Source: Planctomycetota bacterium
GTDB lineage: Bacteria > Planctomycetota > Phycisphaerae > Phycisphaerales > UBA1924
Reading direction: 5' to 3'
NCBI GenBank assembly: GCA_963204725.1
Contig: CAUJHH010000006.1
Location: 1-64,000 of the forward strand
DNA length: 64,000 nucleotides
Position 1 is the first letter of the stretch; each line of letters begins with the position of its first letter. Shown piece by piece: positions 1-10,472 of this stretch. Made by a program: the position numbers and the translations under genes. The notes under the pieces were generated by a model. The model did not search any database, was not told the DNA's origin, and saw only the letters and a program-made list of their open reading frames with translations.

Positions 1-693
1 AAGCCCGAGGTGATTCTGAAGACGATCGACGGCATGCTGTGCGAGCCGATGGAGTCGCTCGTGATCGATGCGCCGAACTCGGCGGTCGGATCGGTGATGG
101 AACTGGTCGGAACGCGTCGGGGCGAGCTGGTGAAGATGGAGCCTCGCGGCGAGAGCACGACGCACATGCTCTTCAAGATGACCAGCCGCGCCCTGATCGG
201 GTTGCGCGGGAGGATCCTGACCGCGACGCAGGGCGAGGCGATCATGCACCACCGGTTCGAGTCGTTTGTGCCCGCGTCCAATGAGGCGATGGGGCGGATC
301 AACGGTGTGATCATCGCGACCGAGGGCGGCCAGATCACGCCCTACGCGGTGGGACTCGCGGCCGATCGGGGCGTGCTGTTCGTGGCTCCGGGCGAGCAGG
401 CGTATTCCGGGCAGATCGTGGGCGAGCACAATCGCGACAACGACCTGCCGTTCAACATCTCGCGGACGAAGCACCTTGACAACATGCGAGCGGCGAGCAA
501 GGACGCGACTGTGACGCTGAAGGCACCGCGCCGGATGTCGCTCGAGCAGTGCCTTGAGTACATCGAGGACGATGAGCTGGTGGAGATCACTCCGAAGACG
601 GTGCGGCTGCGCAAGCGGATCCTTGATGAGGGGCTGCGTCGTCGCTCGGAGCGTCAGTCGAAGGACAAGGAGCGGGCCGGCGCGGAGGCGTGA
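1..693 (+). CDS. typA: TypA/BipA ribosome-associated GTPase, C-terminal part (5' end outside window)
   Basis: The reading frame is open from the first base, so the GTPase domain lies outside the window. What remains (about 230 residues) is the EF-G-like domain V plus the TypA-specific C-terminal domain. Visible signatures are the GEPMESLVID-like strand near the start, the ALIGLRGRILTATQGEAIM segment (the family's GLIGFR...LT.TRG motif), and SGQIVGEHNRDNDLPFN. The C-terminus is a charged Arg/Lys/Glu tail. TypA binds the 70S ribosome and acts in ribosome assembly and stress adaptation. It converges on rnhA with 12 bases between the stops and no clear terminator. Identification is firm; only completeness is limited. 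Confidence 0.93.
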   Translation, partial: KPEVILKTIDGMLCEPMESLVIDAPNSAVGSVMELVGTRRGELVKMEPRGESTTHMLFKMTSRALIGLRGRILTATQGEAIMHHRFESFVPASNEAMGRINGVIIATEGGQITPYAVGLAADRGVLFVAPGEQAYSGQIVGEHNRDNDLPFNISRTKHLDNMRAASKDATVTLKAPRRMSLEQCLEYIEDDELVEITPKTVRLRKRILDEGLRRRSERQSKDKERAGAEA

Positions 694-705
694 GCCGGAT
701 CGGGG

Positions 706-1188
706 TCATGCTCGGGCGTTGCGGACGAGCTGCTCGCGGGCCTCGACGGCGAGGCGGTCGCAGCGCTCGTTCTCGGGATGCTCGTTGTGGCCCTTGATCC
801 AGTGGAAGCGGATCTCGTGCTTCGACGAGAGCGCGTCGAGCTGCATCCAGAGTTCCTGGTTCTTGACCGGCTTCTTGTCGGCGGTCTTCCACCCTTTTTT
901 CTTCCAACCGTGGATCCAGCTCTTGAGTCCGTCGAGGACGTACTTGGAGTCGGAGTAGAGGTCGACGATCGTGGCGCGTTTGAGGAGGGAGAGCCCCTCG
1001 ATCGCGGCGCGGAGTTCCATCCGGTTGTTGGTGGTGTCGGGCTCGGCGCCGCTGCCGACGCGCTCCTTGCCGGTGGCGGCGTGCTTCAGGATGAACGCCC
1101 AGCCCCCGGGGCCTGGGTTGCCGGAGCATGCGCCGTCGGTGTGGAGCTCGACGTGGGGCCTGGAATCGCCGGGAGGGGGCGCGGTCAC
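706..1188 (-). CDS. rnhA: Ribonuclease HI
   Basis: A 160-residue type 1 RNase H, which degrades the RNA strand of RNA-DNA hybrids in the cytoplasm. The acidic catalytic residues are visible: Asp18 in [16 protein letters not shown], Glu58 in NNRMELRAA, Asp80 in LYSDSKYV, and a C-terminal Asp in NERCDRLA, with the family His in WIKGHNEH. Length matches the E. coli enzyme (155 aa). The start codon overlaps the stop of the upstream glycogen synthase gene by four bases (ATGA), so the two are probably translationally coupled, although their functions are unrelated. Confidence 0.95.
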   Translation of the reverse strand: MTAPPPGDSRPHVELHTDGACSGNPGPGGWAFILKHAATGKERVGSGAEPDTTNNRMELRAAIEGLSLLKRATIVDLYSDSKYVLDGLKSWIHGWKKKGWKTADKKPVKNQELWMQLDALSSKHEIRFHWIKGHNEHPENERCDRLAVEAREQLVRNARA

Positions 1189-3104
1189 GCGTGGCCCTCG
1201 CGGGCGAGTCGTACGAGCGCGAGGTCGTGGGCGCGGTGGTACGCGGTGCCGAGGCGGGTCCAGTCGAAGTCCCAGCTCTTGCTCTCAACGGCGTTGCGGA
1301 GCGAGATGCGGCCACGGCGATCGAGCCTGCAATAGGCGAGCATCCAGCGCGCGAGATCGGTCGCGGCGTCGTGGAATCCGCGGCCGCGGCGTTTGAGCAC
1401 GGTCATGCCCCATGCGTCGTGGTCGGGGTGTCGCTCGGCGATGTAGCCGCCGAATCCGGCGAGATCGCTGGTGATGGCGGGCGTGCCGCCGACCATGCAT
1501 TCGAGTGGTGTGTACCCCCATGGCTCGTACGCGCTCGGGAAGACGCCGAGATGTGTGCCACGAACGAATTGGTCGTAGTCCATGCCCCAGAGGGGGCTGG
1601 TGGGTGAGATGAACTCGGGGTGGTAGATGATCTTCACGGGATCGTCGGGCCCGTTGCAGAGCCCGAGCTGTCGGATGTGGTTGAGGACGGGATCGGACCA
1701 GTCGTTCTCGAGATGGTGCGAGACGACGGGGGGGAGGCCGTTGCGTTTGAACGCCTGCTGCATGCGTCGATAGCGGAGGGCCCAGTAGGGATCGACGAGG
1801 GCGTCGAGGTTGGCGCGCTGGCCCGCGGCGGCGAGCGGGAACATCTTGTTGCCGACGCTCTCGACGATGCGTGAGCAGACGTTGTCGAGCTCGTTGAGCA
1901 CACCGTGGAGCCGGAGGGTTTCGGGGTCGATGTTGCGGGTCTGACGCTGGGTCACGATGAAGAAGACGACCGTGACGCCGAGATCGAACTCCTTGATCTG
2001 AGCGTTGAGGCGTGCGAGCGCCTCGAGGCAGACGTCGAAACCCTTGTTGCGCGGCTCGTAGCGGCCGCTGGTGAACATGTAGACGGTGCGATCGAGATCG
2101 AAGGAGTAGGAGGGGAAGAAGTAGCCCATCACAAAGCGATGGATGGCGGCCTTGTAGGTGGCGTGGAGGGTCTGGAACTCGTGTCCGACGTTGTTGAGCC
2201 CGACGTTGAGGCCGTTGGGTGTGAAGAGATCGGGGACGCGGCCGAGGAGGGCGCCGCACTCTTCGCCGGTGATGGGGGAGACGGTCGTGAAGACGTGTGC
2301 GCCGTGTGCGCAGGCGCGCTCGTAGCCGTGGATGCCCTTGACGTTGTACTTGGCGGCCTCGGCGGCGTTGTCGATCGACCAGAGTCGGTCGTAGAAGCCC
2401 TCTTCGCTGGAGGCCATGTAGCGTCCGAGGATGGTCGCGTGCGTGGTGAAAACAGTCGCGACGGGGAGCTTCGCCTTGCGGATGAGGGGGATGGCGAGGC
2501 CGCCGAGCCACTCGTGGAAGTGGGCGATGACGCGACGCGAGGCGTGGTGGGCGGGCTCTTCCGGAGCGTCTTCGGCGGGCGACGGGTCGGGGCTCGCGGC
2601 GGCGTTGTTCAGGCACAGACGCGTGAGGAAGAGCCGGACGCTGTCGGCGAAGACGATCGATTCATCGACGAGTCGGTCGTTGCCGGGGGACTCGATGCCG
2701 TGGTCGTGCCAGAGTTCGAATTTGAGCTTGTCGATCTCTTTCCACGGAATGCTGCGTTCGATGAGGAGGACACGCGGGTTGCCAGCGATCAGCCAGCGCC
2801 CGTGGTGGATCTTGAGGCCCTCGGCTTCGAGCGCCTCGAGGACGCGTGCGAGCCATCGTGGCGGGCGGCTGGGTTCGAATTCGACGGTGGCCTTCTGCTC
2901 GACGTATGGCCCGATGAGCCAGTACCGGTTTGGCCAGCGCGAGGTGATGAGCGAGGCCTTGGAGCGGAGGACCTGGTAGATGCCGCCGACCTGGTTGCAG
3001 ACCTCCGATGAGATCTCAAAGAGGACGGCGTCTGCGGCGGCGTGGTGCGCGACGGCTGTGTCGGTGTCGGGGCTTCTCCGGATTCTCTCTCGTCGTCGGG
3101 CCAT
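1185..3104 (-). CDS. Glycogen synthase of the eukaryotic (GT3) type
   Basis: A 639-residue retaining glycosyltransferase that resembles fungal and animal glycogen synthase (GT3) rather than bacterial GlgA (GT5). The N-terminal loop [17 protein letters not shown] matches the GT3 EV.N.VGGIY.V..TKA signature. Near the C-terminus, [17 protein letters not shown] and [19 protein letters not shown] match the conserved GT3 donor-binding region, including the E-x7-E-like catalytic pair. GT3 enzymes use UDP-glucose; that is family knowledge. The ATG at 3104 is preferred over upstream in-frame codons because the added residues are low-complexity and a -10-like element lies just upstream. It leads a two-gene unit with rnhA. 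Confidence 0.88.
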   Translation of the reverse strand: MARRRERIRRSPDTDTAVAHHAAADAVLFEISSEVCNQVGGIYQVLRSKASLITSRWPNRYWLIGPYVEQKATVEFEPSRPPRWLARVLEALEAEGLKIHHGRWLIAGNPRVLLIERSIPWKEIDKLKFELWHDHGIESPGNDRLVDESIVFADSVRLFLTRLCLNNAAASPDPSPAEDAPEEPAHHASRRVIAHFHEWLGGLAIPLIRKAKLPVATVFTTHATILGRYMASSEEGFYDRLWSIDNAAEAAKYNVKGIHGYERACAHGAHVFTTVSPITGEECGALLGRVPDLFTPNGLNVGLNNVGHEFQTLHATYKAAIHRFVMGYFFPSYSFDLDRTVYMFTSGRYEPRNKGFDVCLEALARLNAQIKEFDLGVTVVFFIVTQRQTRNIDPETLRLHGVLNELDNVCSRIVESVGNKMFPLAAAGQRANLDALVDPYWALRYRRMQQAFKRNGLPPVVSHHLENDWSDPVLNHIRQLGLCNGPDDPVKIIYHPEFISPTSPLWGMDYDQFVRGTHLGVFPSAYEPWGYTPLECMVGGTPAITSDLAGFGGYIAERHPDHDAWGMTVLKRRGRGFHDAATDLARWMLAYCRLDRRGRISLRNAVESKSWDFDWTRLGTAYHRAHDLALVRLAREGHA

Positions 3105-3112
3105 GGACTTTG

Positions 3113-3121
3113 ACTGTATCA
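3113..3121 (-). promoter_or_regulatory. Extended -10-like element before glycogen synthase
   Basis: On the minus strand TGA-TACAGT lies eight bases upstream of the ATG at 3104. No convincing -35 is visible. Transcription from it would begin at or within a few bases of the start codon. It is one of several such elements in the window. Confidence 0.4.
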
Positions 3122-3368
3122 CACCGGCTCGGCTGGGTCGGAATGGGCGATGCGTCGGGTTGCGCGGGTGGGACGTGTTGCGCGGGCCGAGGCGCAAAGT
3201 ACGCGCCAGGATCGCGGTCCATGCGAGTTATCTTGTGGCGGCGGGGCTTGGGATTGGCCGACCGAGTTGGAATGGGGGCGACGCTCTCGGTGTGCGCCGA
3301 GTGTGGTGGCGTGGTCGGTTCGCACGGGCGTGCGGAGAGATCTCGCCGGCGAGTCGCGGTGTAAACGC

Positions 3369-3395
3369 TTTGTGGCGACGGTATTACGGTATGAT
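3369..3395 (+). promoter_or_regulatory. Candidate sigma-70-type promoter
   Basis: TTTGTG and TATGAT are separated by 15 bases. The -10 is near consensus and lies in an AT-richer pocket of otherwise GC-rich DNA. It would give a leader of about 130 bases before the gene at 3531. The short spacer makes the -35 uncertain. Confidence 0.4.
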
Positions 3396-3530
3396 TAGGC
3401 TTCAATCGGGATTGCTCGGCGCCACGCGTCGGATTTGAATGTGTTCAGGGCGGCTCGCCGGAGCGAGGCGCAGCATCATGACCAAACACGAGGCCTCCAC
3501 GCACGAGGCACTCTATATGAGGAGGTTTCC

Positions 3531-4778
3531 ATGAATGATCATCGCATGTCCGCTCGAGCTCTTGTCGCAGCCGCTTCGATTGTGCTGCCCCTCGCGTTCG
3601 CAGCGTCGAGCGCGCAGGCCCAGAACGACTGGCAGTTTAACGGCAACAACACGGACATCTTCTTTACCGGCGGCAACGTCGGGATCGGTGTGGGCACTCC
3701 GGGATTCCCCTTGTCCATCCAGGCCAACGGACCGGGGCGCGCCATCAACGCGGTGAACAACACGGCGAGCGGCACTGTGTACGGGCTGTGGGCGCAGGTG
3801 CTCTCGCCGGCCGGCCGCGGTGCGATCGGCTTCTCGAACGCGACCACGGGCACGGGCTCGGGCTTCTATGGCCAGTCGAATTCGACGGATGGCCGGGGCG
3901 TGACCGGGCTGGCGAATGCCACCACGGGCCTCGCCCTTGGCGTGTTCGGGCAGACGAATTCGAGTGCCGGACGCGGCGTCTACGGCCTTGCCCCTTCATC
4001 GACTGGCCAGACCTACGGAGTCTTCGGCCAGGCGAACTCGGCGATCGGAACGGGCGTGGCCGGACAGACCAACTCTGTGGCGGGCGGCGCCAACACCATC
4101 GGCGTCTCCGGCATCGCGAACTCGGAGAATGCGGTCGGCGTCGTGGGGCGCGGCAATGGCTCCTCGACCGGAGAGGTGTACGGTGTGCTCGGCGTAACCT
4201 CCACCACCAATGGTTACGGCGTCTTCAGCAACGGAAATACCGGTGCGTCCGGCATGAAGAGCTTCGTGATCGATCATCCCGATGATCCCGAGAACAAGTT
4301 CCTGGTTCACTACAGCATCGAGAGCCCCGAGCCGTATCTCGTCTATCGCGGCACGGTCGTGATGGACGGGTCGGGCTCGGCGGTTGTGGAACTCCCGGCG
4401 TACTTCGGTGAGATCAACCGAGATCCGCAGTACCAGTTGACGGCGATCGGGGCGCCTGCTCCGATGCTCCACATCGCCAGCGAGGTCGTGGACAACGAGT
4501 TCGTGATCGCGGGCGGCATGCCGGGAATGAAGGTTTCCTGGACCGTCACCGCTATCCGGAACGACGCCTTCGTCCAGGCCAACCCGTCCTCCGACGTCCG
4601 CGTGAAGCCCGCCGCCGCTCAGGGCAAGTACCTCCACCCGGAGCTGTACGGCCAGCCCGAGACCAAGGGCATGTTCTACGCTCCGCCGGTGCCCGTCGCG
4701 ACGCCCGAGGTCGGCGTTGATGCCGCACCTTCGAAGACGAAGAACGTCGGCGGGGCTGGCGCCTTCGGCGGGCGTTGA
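3531..4778 (+). CDS. Secreted glycine-repeat (tail-fibre-like) protein with conserved C-terminal module
   Basis: A 415-residue protein of unknown function. The start at 3531 is set by a strong AGGAGG six bases upstream. Residues 1-31 form a signal peptide ending AQA. Residues 45-55 (GNVGIGVGTPG) resemble the shaft start of phage-tail-like or adhesin proteins (GNVGIGT.TP). Residues about 65-240 are irregular repeats of roughly 20 residues with the pattern G-V-x-G-x-(A/T)-N-S. From about 245 (KSFVIDHPDDPENKFL to VSWTVTAIRNDA) there is a conserved module that I know from many hypothetical bacterial surface proteins, ending with a YLHPELYGQPETKG segment. It is monocistronic, with its own terminator. 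An extracellular or cell-surface structural role is inferred only. Confidence 0.75.
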   Translation: MNDHRMSARALVAAASIVLPLAFAASSAQAQNDWQFNGNNTDIFFTGGNVGIGVGTPGFPLSIQANGPGRAINAVNNTASGTVYGLWAQVLSPAGRGAIGFSNATTGTGSGFYGQSNSTDGRGVTGLANATTGLALGVFGQTNSSAGRGVYGLAPSSTGQTYGVFGQANSAIGTGVAGQTNSVAGGANTIGVSGIANSENAVGVVGRGNGSSTGEVYGVLGVTSTTNGYGVFSNGNTGASGMKSFVIDHPDDPENKFLVHYSIESPEPYLVYRGTVVMDGSGSAVVELPAYFGEINRDPQYQLTAIGAPAPMLHIASEVVDNEFVIAGGMPGMKVSWTVTAIRNDAFVQANPSSDVRVKPAAAQGKYLHPELYGQPETKGMFYAPPVPVATPEVGVDAAPSKTKNVGGAGAFGGR

Positions 4779-4807
4779 TCGGCTCAGCGGTTTGATTCGT
4801 GGATTTG

Positions 4808-4844
4808 GCGGCCCCGGCCCATCGGTCGGGGCCGCTTGCTTTTT
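4808..4844 (+). terminator. Rho-independent terminator
   Basis: A perfect 9-bp GC stem, GCGGCCCCG (4808-4816) with CGGGGCCGC (4827-4835), is followed by TTGCTTTTT. It lies 30 bases after the stop of the secreted repeat protein. The opposite strand lacks a U-tract, so it is oriented for the plus-strand gene. Confidence 0.85.
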
Positions 4845-4867
4845 GGGGTCCGGCGCGGCACGTGGTG

Positions 4868-7800
4868 CTACCAGTCGAGTGTGCCTCTCCAGGCGCGAAT
4901 CAGGTCGGCGACGGTGACATCGAGATCGGCGTGGGGCCAGCGGAGCGACCCGGAGCGATCGAGCGCGCCGAGTTGGATCGCGTGGAGCCCTGCTTCGCCG
5001 GCGAGGGCGGAGACGCGCGCGACGTGCATCACGTCGACTTCGACCACGTAGCGAGAGGCGGACTCGTTGAAGGCGAACGAGGTCCATGAGCCGGATGGCG
5101 GTGTGTATGTCAGTTCGACGCCGATGGGCTCGTCGGGTCCGAAGTTCTCGTGATGAGCGTCGGGTGCGTCTTTCGGATGGGCTCCGATGAGCATCTCGGC
5201 GATGGTGACGAGTAACCCTCCGTCGGAGACGTCGTGGGCGGCGCGCGCGAGTCTCTCGGTCAGGAGTGAAGCGACGAGACGGGCGGAGCGCGGACCGATC
5301 TCGAGATCGACGGTCGGCGGCGTGGTGTCGCCCTCACCTGGGGCGATGCCGTGGAGGGCGGCGTAGCGGGAGGCTCCGAGCGGGGCGTGGGTGTGCGAGT
5401 GGTGGTCCGCGTGCGAGAGGAGGAGCAGGACAGAGCCCACGCGCTTGGCGTCGCTCGACACGGCGGCATCGATGTCCGGCACGATACCGATGCCGGTGAT
5501 GAGCAGCGTCGGGGGGATCTGAATCGTTGTTCCGTCTTCGGTGGTGAATTGGTTGTTGAGGGAGTCCTTGCCGGAGACGAAGGGGGTTCGATAGGCCTTC
5601 GCGCCGTCGTAGCACCCTTCGGCGGCGCGGACGAGAGAGCCGAGGTTCTCCGGCTTCTGGCAGGAGGGCCAGCAGAAGTTGTCGAGGATGGCGATGCGAT
5701 CGGGGTCCGCGCCGATGCAGACCAGATTGCGGACGCACTCATCGATCGCGGCGAGGGCCATCTGGTATGGGTCGCCTCCGATGGCGGGATCGCCGATGGG
5801 CGTCTGCAGGCCGCAGGAGATCGCGATGCCGCGTCCCGATCCTGGGATGGGCTCGATGATGGAGCCGTTTCCCGGGCCGATTCCCTGCGGCCCGACGAGC
5901 GGCTTCAGGATTGTGTTTCCCTGAACCTCGTGGTCGTACTGGCGGATGATCCAGTGCTTGGAACAGATGTCGGGGTGGGCCAGGAGCGAGAGCAGCGCGT
6001 CCTTGGCGCTCGGGCGCGGCGCGTCGGGGGAGGTGTGCGCGACGGGAGAGGGTGCGGTCCACGTGGCGTCGCGGCGCGGGGTGGGAATCCCGTCGTGGAG
6101 GAAGTGCATCGACAGGCGGCCGACCTCGGTGCCGGCGTAGCGGAGGATGAGGTCGGCGCCTGGGGTGCCGAACGATCCGAGGATGGAGAGTTCGACACCC
6201 TCTTCGTCGCAGATGCGCTGGAGCGCGTCGAGGTTGGTGCGGGGCACGGCAAGCACCATGCGCTCCTGGGCCTCGCTGATCCAGATCTCGGTGTAGGAAA
6301 GACCGTCGTACTTGAGCGGCGCGCGGTCCAGATCGACGGTTGCGCCGAGCGTCGCGCCCATCTCGCCGACGGCGGATGAGAAGCCGCCCGCGCCGCAATC
6401 GGTCAGACCGTTGTAGAGGGGCGTGGCGTGCTCGTCGCGAGCGCGGAGGATGGCGTCGAGTGTTCGCTTCTCCTCGATGGCGTTTCCGATCTGGACGGCG
6501 TGGCCGAACTCGTCGGCGTGCGTGTCGGTCAGTTCGGCGGAAGAGAACGTTGCGCCGTGGATGCCGTCTCGTCCGGTGCGCCCGCCGAGCGCGACGATGA
6601 GATCACCGGGCTTGGCCGCGCCCTTTGCACGATCGCGGGGGAGGAGCCCGACCGATCCGGCGAAGACGAGGGGATTGCCGATGTACCGATCGTCGAAGGC
6701 GACGGCGCCCGCGATGGTGGGGATTCCCATGCGGTTGCCATAGTCGCGCACACCGGCGACGACGTCCTTCAGGATGCGTCGCGGGTGGAGGGTGCCCTTG
6801 GGGAGCGGTCTGGCGCCGGCGCGCGAGTCGCCGTCGGTCCAGCGGTCGGGGTGGGCGACACAGAAGACGTCGGTATTGGCGATGGGCTTGGCGCCGAGGC
6901 CGGTGCCGATGACGTCGCGGATGCAGCCGCCGATACCGGTGGCGGCTCCGCCGTAGGGCTCGATTGCGGAGGGGTGGTTGTGGGTTTCGACCTTGATGCA
7001 GACGGCCCAGCGATCGTCGAGCGCGATCACGCCGGAGTTGTCCTTGAAGACCGAGAGTGTCCAGTCCAGTCCGGCATCGATGAGCTCAAAGGTCGCGGCG
7101 GCGACGGTGGACTTCAAGAGGTTGTCGATGGTGACGGAGCCGTCGGCGTTGACCGTGTGGCCGGGGCGGCCGGCCCACTTCAGCGTGTCGCTCGATCCAT
7201 CGGGGGAGCGGTAGCTGATGTTGCTCTTGAGGGTCTTGTGCACACAGTGCTCGGACCAGGTCTGTGCGAGGGTTTCGAGCTCGATGTCGGTTGGATCGCG
7301 GCCGACGCGCCGGTACTCGCCCTGGATCGCGAGCATCTCTTCGAGCGAGAGGAAGAGGTGGGCGGAGCGGGAGAGCCGGGCGAGCGCGTCCTCGTCGAGT
7401 TCGCGGAGCGGGATGTGCGTGATCTTGAGTGCGTACGCGTGACCGGATGGGAGCGCGGCGGGGTGGAACGGGCTCTCGCGGATCTCGTGGATGACCGGAT
7501 TGGCGAGCGCGCGGCGCGCGAAGGAGGCGGCGTCGGCGGCTGAGAGTCCTTCAAAGTCGTAGCGCCAGCCCGTGGACACGTTCGCGCCAGACCCGGTGAG
7601 GTCGGCGATGGCCTCCGCCACGGACTGGGCCGTCGGGTCCATCACGCCGGGTTGGGGATGCACCTCGATGGTCGCGACGCCCGGCCGCGAGAGGGAGACC
7701 CCTTCCAAGACGCGTTCGACGACGGGATCGGCGAGCAGACGCGACGAGAGCGAGGCGAGTGGGGGAGCGGCGGACGCGCGACTCGACGGCTTGGGCTCAA

Positions 7801-7966
7801 CGAGATAGACGCGCGCGGTTCGAACGGCAATCGCGGCAAACCCCATGGCTCGGGCCTGGGCGAGCACGGCGTCACCCTTCGGGTCTGGGTGGCCGGGCGC
7901 GGTGGCGACCTCGTAGCGGAGGACGCGGGAGTTGGGAGAACCGTTGGCGTGGGAGCCGTCGCTCAT
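4868..7966 (-). CDS. purL: Phosphoribosylformylglycinamidine synthase, PurS-PurS-PurL fusion
   Basis: A 1032-residue FGAM synthase for the fourth step of de novo purine synthesis (FGAR + Gln + ATP to FGAM). Residues 15-88 and 97-162 are two PurS-like units. Each has a DP.G/A..V helix start and ends in a LADPVVERV or LANPVIHEI strand, and together they mimic the PurS dimer. The PurL catalytic part starts near 195, with the His of the TWSEHC motif (about His240), the ATP-binding VETHNHPSAIEPYGGAATGIGG segment in two halves, and AAHDVSDGGLL near the C-terminus. Stand-alone PurL is about 740 aa. The glutaminase PurQ is not in the window. It is the last gene of the leftward ruvC-ntrC-fkbM-purSL run. 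Confidence 0.9.
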   Translation of the reverse strand: MSDGSHANGSPNSRVLRYEVATAPGHPDPKGDAVLAQARAMGFAAIAVRTARVYLVEPKPSSRASAAPPLASLSSRLLADPVVERVLEGVSLSRPGVATIEVHPQPGVMDPTAQSVAEAIADLTGSGANVSTGWRYDFEGLSAADAASFARRALANPVIHEIRESPFHPAALPSGHAYALKITHIPLRELDEDALARLSRSAHLFLSLEEMLAIQGEYRRVGRDPTDIELETLAQTWSEHCVHKTLKSNISYRSPDGSSDTLKWAGRPGHTVNADGSVTIDNLLKSTVAAATFELIDAGLDWTLSVFKDNSGVIALDDRWAVCIKVETHNHPSAIEPYGGAATGIGGCIRDVIGTGLGAKPIANTDVFCVAHPDRWTDGDSRAGARPLPKGTLHPRRILKDVVAGVRDYGNRMGIPTIAGAVAFDDRYIGNPLVFAGSVGLLPRDRAKGAAKPGDLIVALGGRTGRDGIHGATFSSAELTDTHADEFGHAVQIGNAIEEKRTLDAILRARDEHATPLYNGLTDCGAGGFSSAVGEMGATLGATVDLDRAPLKYDGLSYTEIWISEAQERMVLAVPRTNLDALQRICDEEGVELSILGSFGTPGADLILRYAGTEVGRLSMHFLHDGIPTPRRDATWTAPSPVAHTSPDAPRPSAKDALLSLLAHPDICSKHWIIRQYDHEVQGNTILKPLVGPQGIGPGNGSIIEPIPGSGRGIAISCGLQTPIGDPAIGGDPYQMALAAIDECVRNLVCIGADPDRIAILDNFCWPSCQKPENLGSLVRAAEGCYDGAKAYRTPFVSGKDSLNNQFTTEDGTTIQIPPTLLITGIGIVPDIDAAVSSDAKRVGSVLLLLSHADHHSHTHAPLGASRYAALHGIAPGEGDTTPPTVDLEIGPRSARLVASLLTERLARAAHDVSDGGLLVTIAEMLIGAHPKDAPDAHHENFGPDEPIGVELTYTPPSGSWTSFAFNESASRYVVEVDVMHVARVSALAGEAGLHAIQLGALDRSGSLRWPHADLDVTVADLIRAWRGTLDW

Positions 7967-7999
7967 GGGGCGATGGTAGGAATCGCGAGCGTGGGATTG

Positions 8000-8986
8000 T
8001 CAGGCGTCGGCGTGAGACATCGAGTTGGCGGTGGGCGTGCGGCTGATCGCGGGCGCGAGCCGCCTCCAGTGCTCTGTTCCGGGGATGATGGCGACGATGT
8101 TGACGAGCCGGGACTCTGGAATCCACGCGGGGTCGACCGGGGTGAGCCAGAAACGCTCGGCGCGGCGCAGCGCGCGGGCCTCGGCACCGGGGATGAAGAT
8201 CTCGTAGCCCCATGCGCGGAGGAGCGAAAGGAATTCAGCGGCACTGGAGCCGCTGGAGGCGAGCATCTGCGGATTGACCTCGGCGACGATGGCGGGCTTT
8301 CGCGCGGTGATGACGCTCTCGAGACCCTTGAACGCGGCGGTCTCGAATCCCTCGACATCGATTTTGATGGTCAGGGGCGGACCGTCGGGGTGGATGTGTT
8401 TGTCTCCCCTGACGACGGAGACTTCGTAGGCGGCGGAGACCATTCCCTTGTGGCGAGGGGGGAGTGTGCCCAGGGTGCCTGCGCCGGTGTTGCCGGTTGG
8501 GGGAACGCTGAGTGTCAAGGTCTGTTCGTTCTCGCCGAATCCCAGCTCGAGGACACGGACCCAGGAGAGACGGTTGGAATCCACGTGCGAGCGCAGTTCG
8601 GCGAACACGGATGGATTCGGCTCGATCGCGGTAACGATGCCGCGTGGGCCGACAGCGTGGGCTCCGATGAGCACGGTCATGCCGATGTTGGCGCCGATGT
8701 CGAGGTACTCATCGCCGGGGCGCAGGGCGCGGAGGAGCGCGACCTGAACGGGAAGATCGAAGAGGCGTCCGAGGAAGAACGCGCCGCGCTGGTGATAGTC
8801 CGCGAGGTTGAGTCGGAGGCGATAGCCGTGCCACCTTCCCCGGCACTCGGCGTGTCCGCGCCCGGCCCAATTCGCGTTGTCGAGCACGCCGGCTCGATCA
8901 AACCAGTATCGCCGGCCCGGCAACTCCCAGCGGGAGACGAGGAGCGCCACGCGTGCGGCAAGGCCCTTGAGTTTCGGCTGCGCCAC
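8000..8986 (-). CDS. FkbM-family SAM-dependent methyltransferase
   Basis: A 328-residue protein with the FkbM methyltransferase fold. DIGANIGMTVLIGAHAVG (SAM-binding motif I, about residues 96-113), AIEPNPSVF (acidic loop for the ribose) and IKIDVEGFETAAFKG are the diagnostic segments. FkbM enzymes O-methylate small molecules or sugars; the substrate cannot be read from the sequence. The GTG start at 8986 is chosen because AAGGAGG sits five bases before it. It begins 15 bases after the stop of the sigma-54 regulator and ends 33 bases before purSL, so it is probably cotranscribed. The N-terminal 60 residues are unassigned. Confidence 0.85.
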   Translation of the reverse strand: MAQPKLKGLAARVALLVSRWELPGRRYWFDRAGVLDNANWAGRGHAECRGRWHGYRLRLNLADYHQRGAFFLGRLFDLPVQVALLRALRPGDEYLDIGANIGMTVLIGAHAVGPRGIVTAIEPNPSVFAELRSHVDSNRLSWVRVLELGFGENEQTLTLSVPPTGNTGAGTLGTLPPRHKGMVSAAYEVSVVRGDKHIHPDGPPLTIKIDVEGFETAAFKGLESVITARKPAIVAEVNPQMLASSGSSAAEFLSLLRAWGYEIFIPGAEARALRRAERFWLTPVDPAWIPESRLVNIVAIIPGTEHWRRLAPAISRTPTANSMSHADA

Positions 8987-9001
8987 AGAGCCCTCCTTCG
9001 G

Positions 9002-10447
<1,446 letters not shown>

Positions 10448-10472
10448 GCGTGGTGGAGTGTAAGGGGGTCGC

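Larger units (their letters stand above)
3105..3530. other. Divergent intergenic region between glycogen synthase and a secreted protein
   Basis: A 426-base gene-free stretch between two divergently transcribed genes. The left edge holds the -10-like element of glycogen synthase. The right part holds a candidate promoter and the Shine-Dalgarno AGGAGG at 3520-3525 for the secreted protein. The central 200 bases (about 3130-3360) are GC-rich, and I see no convincing gene, repeat or RNA structure in them. Confidence 0.5.
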
